From an uncultured bacterium (GTDB lineage: Bacteria; Patescibacteriota; Minisyncoccia; Phycocordibacterales; Phycocordibacteraceae), in contig CALUBY010000041.1 in NCBI GenBank assembly GCA_943914435.1, positions 1-6,949 on the forward strand: a stretch of DNA of 6,949 nucleotides. Reading direction: 5' to 3'. This document shows, piece by piece, positions 5,751 through 6,949 of the stretch. Position numbers and translations under genes: made by a program. Positions within the stretch are counted from its first letter, which is position 1. Each line of letters starts with the position of its first letter. Below the pieces are notes generated by a model. The model had not been told where the DNA came from, ran no database searches, and worked only from the letters and a program-made list of their open reading frames with translations.

Positions 5751-6949
5751 TTACCACCAAATCCCTCCAAGATTTTTAGTCTTCATGGAAGTGCGTGTCA
5801 GTGAGCCGAAGTACCCTATAGAAGGATTCACATTGTTCGCGGCCTGATATCTTGCAAGAGCCGCTTGAGTAAGTGTACCGAAATACGTTGTCTCGCTTCC
5901 TGGAGCCCCCATTCCGTTTTCTGCAAGGATGAAGCCATTTGTGTTAAGGAGCTTTTGGAGTGTGCGCACATCATCGCCTGTCATGCCGAATTCGAGGTCG
6001 CGCACAACTGAAGAAACAATTGCAGGAATCGGTGTTACTGGTGACGCAACTGCGCTGTAGCGACACAATTCCTGCTTATGTCTGGAGAAGTATTCATAGT
6101 TTGTCGCTGCCTTGTCTTTGCAACCGTAGTGGATGCCACCACTAGAAGATCGGGGATTCCAATCCTCTGATTCTGGCGAGGACTCAGCCTCCCAGATTGC
6201 ATACAGTGTTGTGTTGCTTCCAGGCATGATATAGGAGGCGCCCGCTGCATAGGAAGTTCCGCTTCCGTCGGCCTCTGTGTTCCACTCTTCAAACACATAC
6301 CCACTCCGAGTAGGAGCAGCGGGAAGCGTAATTGAAGCACCACTTGCCTGTCCGGCCATATCGGAAACGGCAGAACCTCCTGCAGTGTTAAAAGATAGAG
6401 TGAAAGACCCTGCGCCTGTCCAGATATCTCCACTCCTTACAACGGCCGCGAGCTTCGCTCCGTCAGAGGACAAAGTCACGGAATACCAATTGCGATTGCC
6501 AGCACCGTCTTCAACAACCCATGTAGCGCCCGAATCAGCCGATGTATAAATACCAGCAGCAGTTGTTACTGCCGCCGCGAGCTTTGTTCCGTCAGAGGAC
6601 GAGGTAATAGATATCCAGTTGCGGGTGCCAGCAGCCGTCCGTTCGGTCCAGGTAGAGCCCGAGTCTGCTGAGGTGTAGATGCTTCCGCCGTAAACGACCG
6701 CTGCTAGTTTTGTGCCATCAGAGGACGAGGTAACCGAATACCAATTCTGACTCCCGGCATCTGTCTGCTCGGTCCAGGTCGCGCCTGAGTCGATAGAAGT
6801 ATGAATATTTGCACTTTGTGCAACAGCCGCGAGTTTCGTCCCGTCTGCGGAGGAAGTAATGGATACCCATGTCTCGGTACCGGCATTAGTCTGCTCGGTC
6901 CAGGTCGCGCCAGAGTCAGCTGAGGTGTAGATGCTTCCGTTGTTTACAA
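5751..6949 (-). CDS. Surface protein, 3' part: Asp-box repeats, InlB B-repeat, PG-binding domain
   Basis: The frame stays open from the window edge to the TAA at 5751, giving 398 visible residues; the N-terminus is missing. An internal GTG at 6479 could be mistaken for a start but sits inside a repeat. Domains in order: tandem 41-44-residue repeats (about 1-178) with Asp-box motifs such as TSADSGATW followed by SSSDGTKLAAV, typical of BNR/sortilin-like beta-propellers; an InlB B-repeat (Flg_new, about 181-253, FNTAGG through PTRSGYVFEEWNTEADGSG to TLYAIW); a low-complexity linker; a two-cysteine motif GCKDKAATNY...LCRY (about 275-297); and a PG_binding_1 domain (about 316-391, GMTGDDVRTLQKLLN, ETTYFGTLTQAALARYQ, GYFGSLTR). 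The product is presumably exported and held on the cell wall by its C-terminus, presenting the propeller outward. Role in adhesion or host contact is inferred. Confidence 0.92.
   Translation of the reverse strand, partial: VNNGSIYTSADSGATWTEQTNAGTETWVSITSSADGTKLAAVAQSANIHTSIDSGATWTEQTDAGSQNWYSVTSSSDGTKLAAVVYGGSIYTSADSGSTWTERTAAGTRNWISITSSSDGTKLAAAVTTAAGIYTSADSGATWVVEDGAGNRNWYSVTLSSDGAKLAAVVRSGDIWTGAGSFTLSFNTAGGSAVSDMAGQASGASITLPAAPTRSGYVFEEWNTEADGSGTSYAAGASYIMPGSNTTLYAIWEAESSPESEDWNPRSSSGGIHYGCKDKAATNYEYFSRHKQELCRYSAVASPVTPIPAIVSSVVRDLEFGMTGDDVRTLQKLLNTNGFILAENGMGAPGSETTYFGTLTQAALARYQAANNVNPSIGYFGSLTRTSMKTKNLGGIWW
6427..6949 (-). repeat. Tandem 42-codon Asp-box repeats inside the surface-protein gene
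   Basis: Units begin near 6938, 6812, 6686, 6554 and 6431 (spacings 126, 126, 132 and 123 bases), and the array runs off the right edge. Each carries S-x-D-S-G-x-T-W and S-S-x-D-G-x-K-L-A-A. The fifth is cut short after GDIWTGAG and runs straight into the InlB repeat. DNA identity between units is high in places: 6643-6687 and 6895-6939 match at 41 of 45 bases, which suggests recent duplication or recombination between units. Confidence 0.85.

Noticed and set aside
5751..6479. A 242-residue gene starting at the GTG at 6479
   Set aside because: The same frame stays open to the window edge and encodes four more Asp-box repeat units upstream, so the GTG is internal.

Overview
The window looks like chromosomal DNA of a Candidate Phyla Radiation (Patescibacteria, Parcubacteria-like) bacterium. 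This is an inference from gene style. The strongest clue is the surface protein at the right edge, which ends in a GCKDK-type cysteine motif and a PG_binding_1 domain of the kind common in Parcubacteria. Others are the histidine phosphatase subtype with VHG in place of RHG, the short intergenic gaps, and the scarcity of Shine-Dalgarno sites. The standard genetic code fits, with TGA used as a stop. Every supported gene is on the minus strand, so transcription runs right to left.

Right edge to left. (1) 5751-6949 is the 3' part of a large surface protein: tandem Asp-box (BNR-like) beta-propeller repeats, an InlB-type B-repeat (Flg_new), a two-cysteine motif and a C-terminal peptidoglycan-binding domain. 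Its N-terminus lies outside the window. (2) 5208-5597 is a small membrane-anchored DUF305 protein, rich in Met and His. (3) 4546-5094 is a histidine-phosphatase-fold protein whose RHG motif reads VHG. (4) 4154-4438 is a 94-residue acidic protein of unknown family, with its own candidate promoter, a ribosome-binding site, a TTG start and a clear intrinsic terminator. (5) 3994 down to 126 is a compact four-gene operon: a periplasmic-adaptor-like (HlyD/MacA) protein, an FtsX/MacB-like permease, a LolD/MacB-type ATPase and a DUF1398 protein.

The first three operon genes make a coherent MacAB-like ABC export or membrane-stress module. No outer-membrane channel gene is present in the window, as expected for a cell thought to lack a classical outer membrane. 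DUF1398 is the last cistron and may be translationally coupled to the ATPase.

The least explained non-coding signal is a 61-nt sequence present twice (5116-5176 and 5679-5739, 48 of 61 identical, same orientation), in the two intergenic gaps on either side of the DUF305 gene. A third, inverted fragment carrying the same TTCAGAACA core lies at 5619-5640. No tRNA, rRNA, CRISPR array, transposase or recombinase was found. The longest gene-free stretch is 153 bases. The first 125 bases are an AT-rich 3' flank of the operon with no recognisable gene or terminator.
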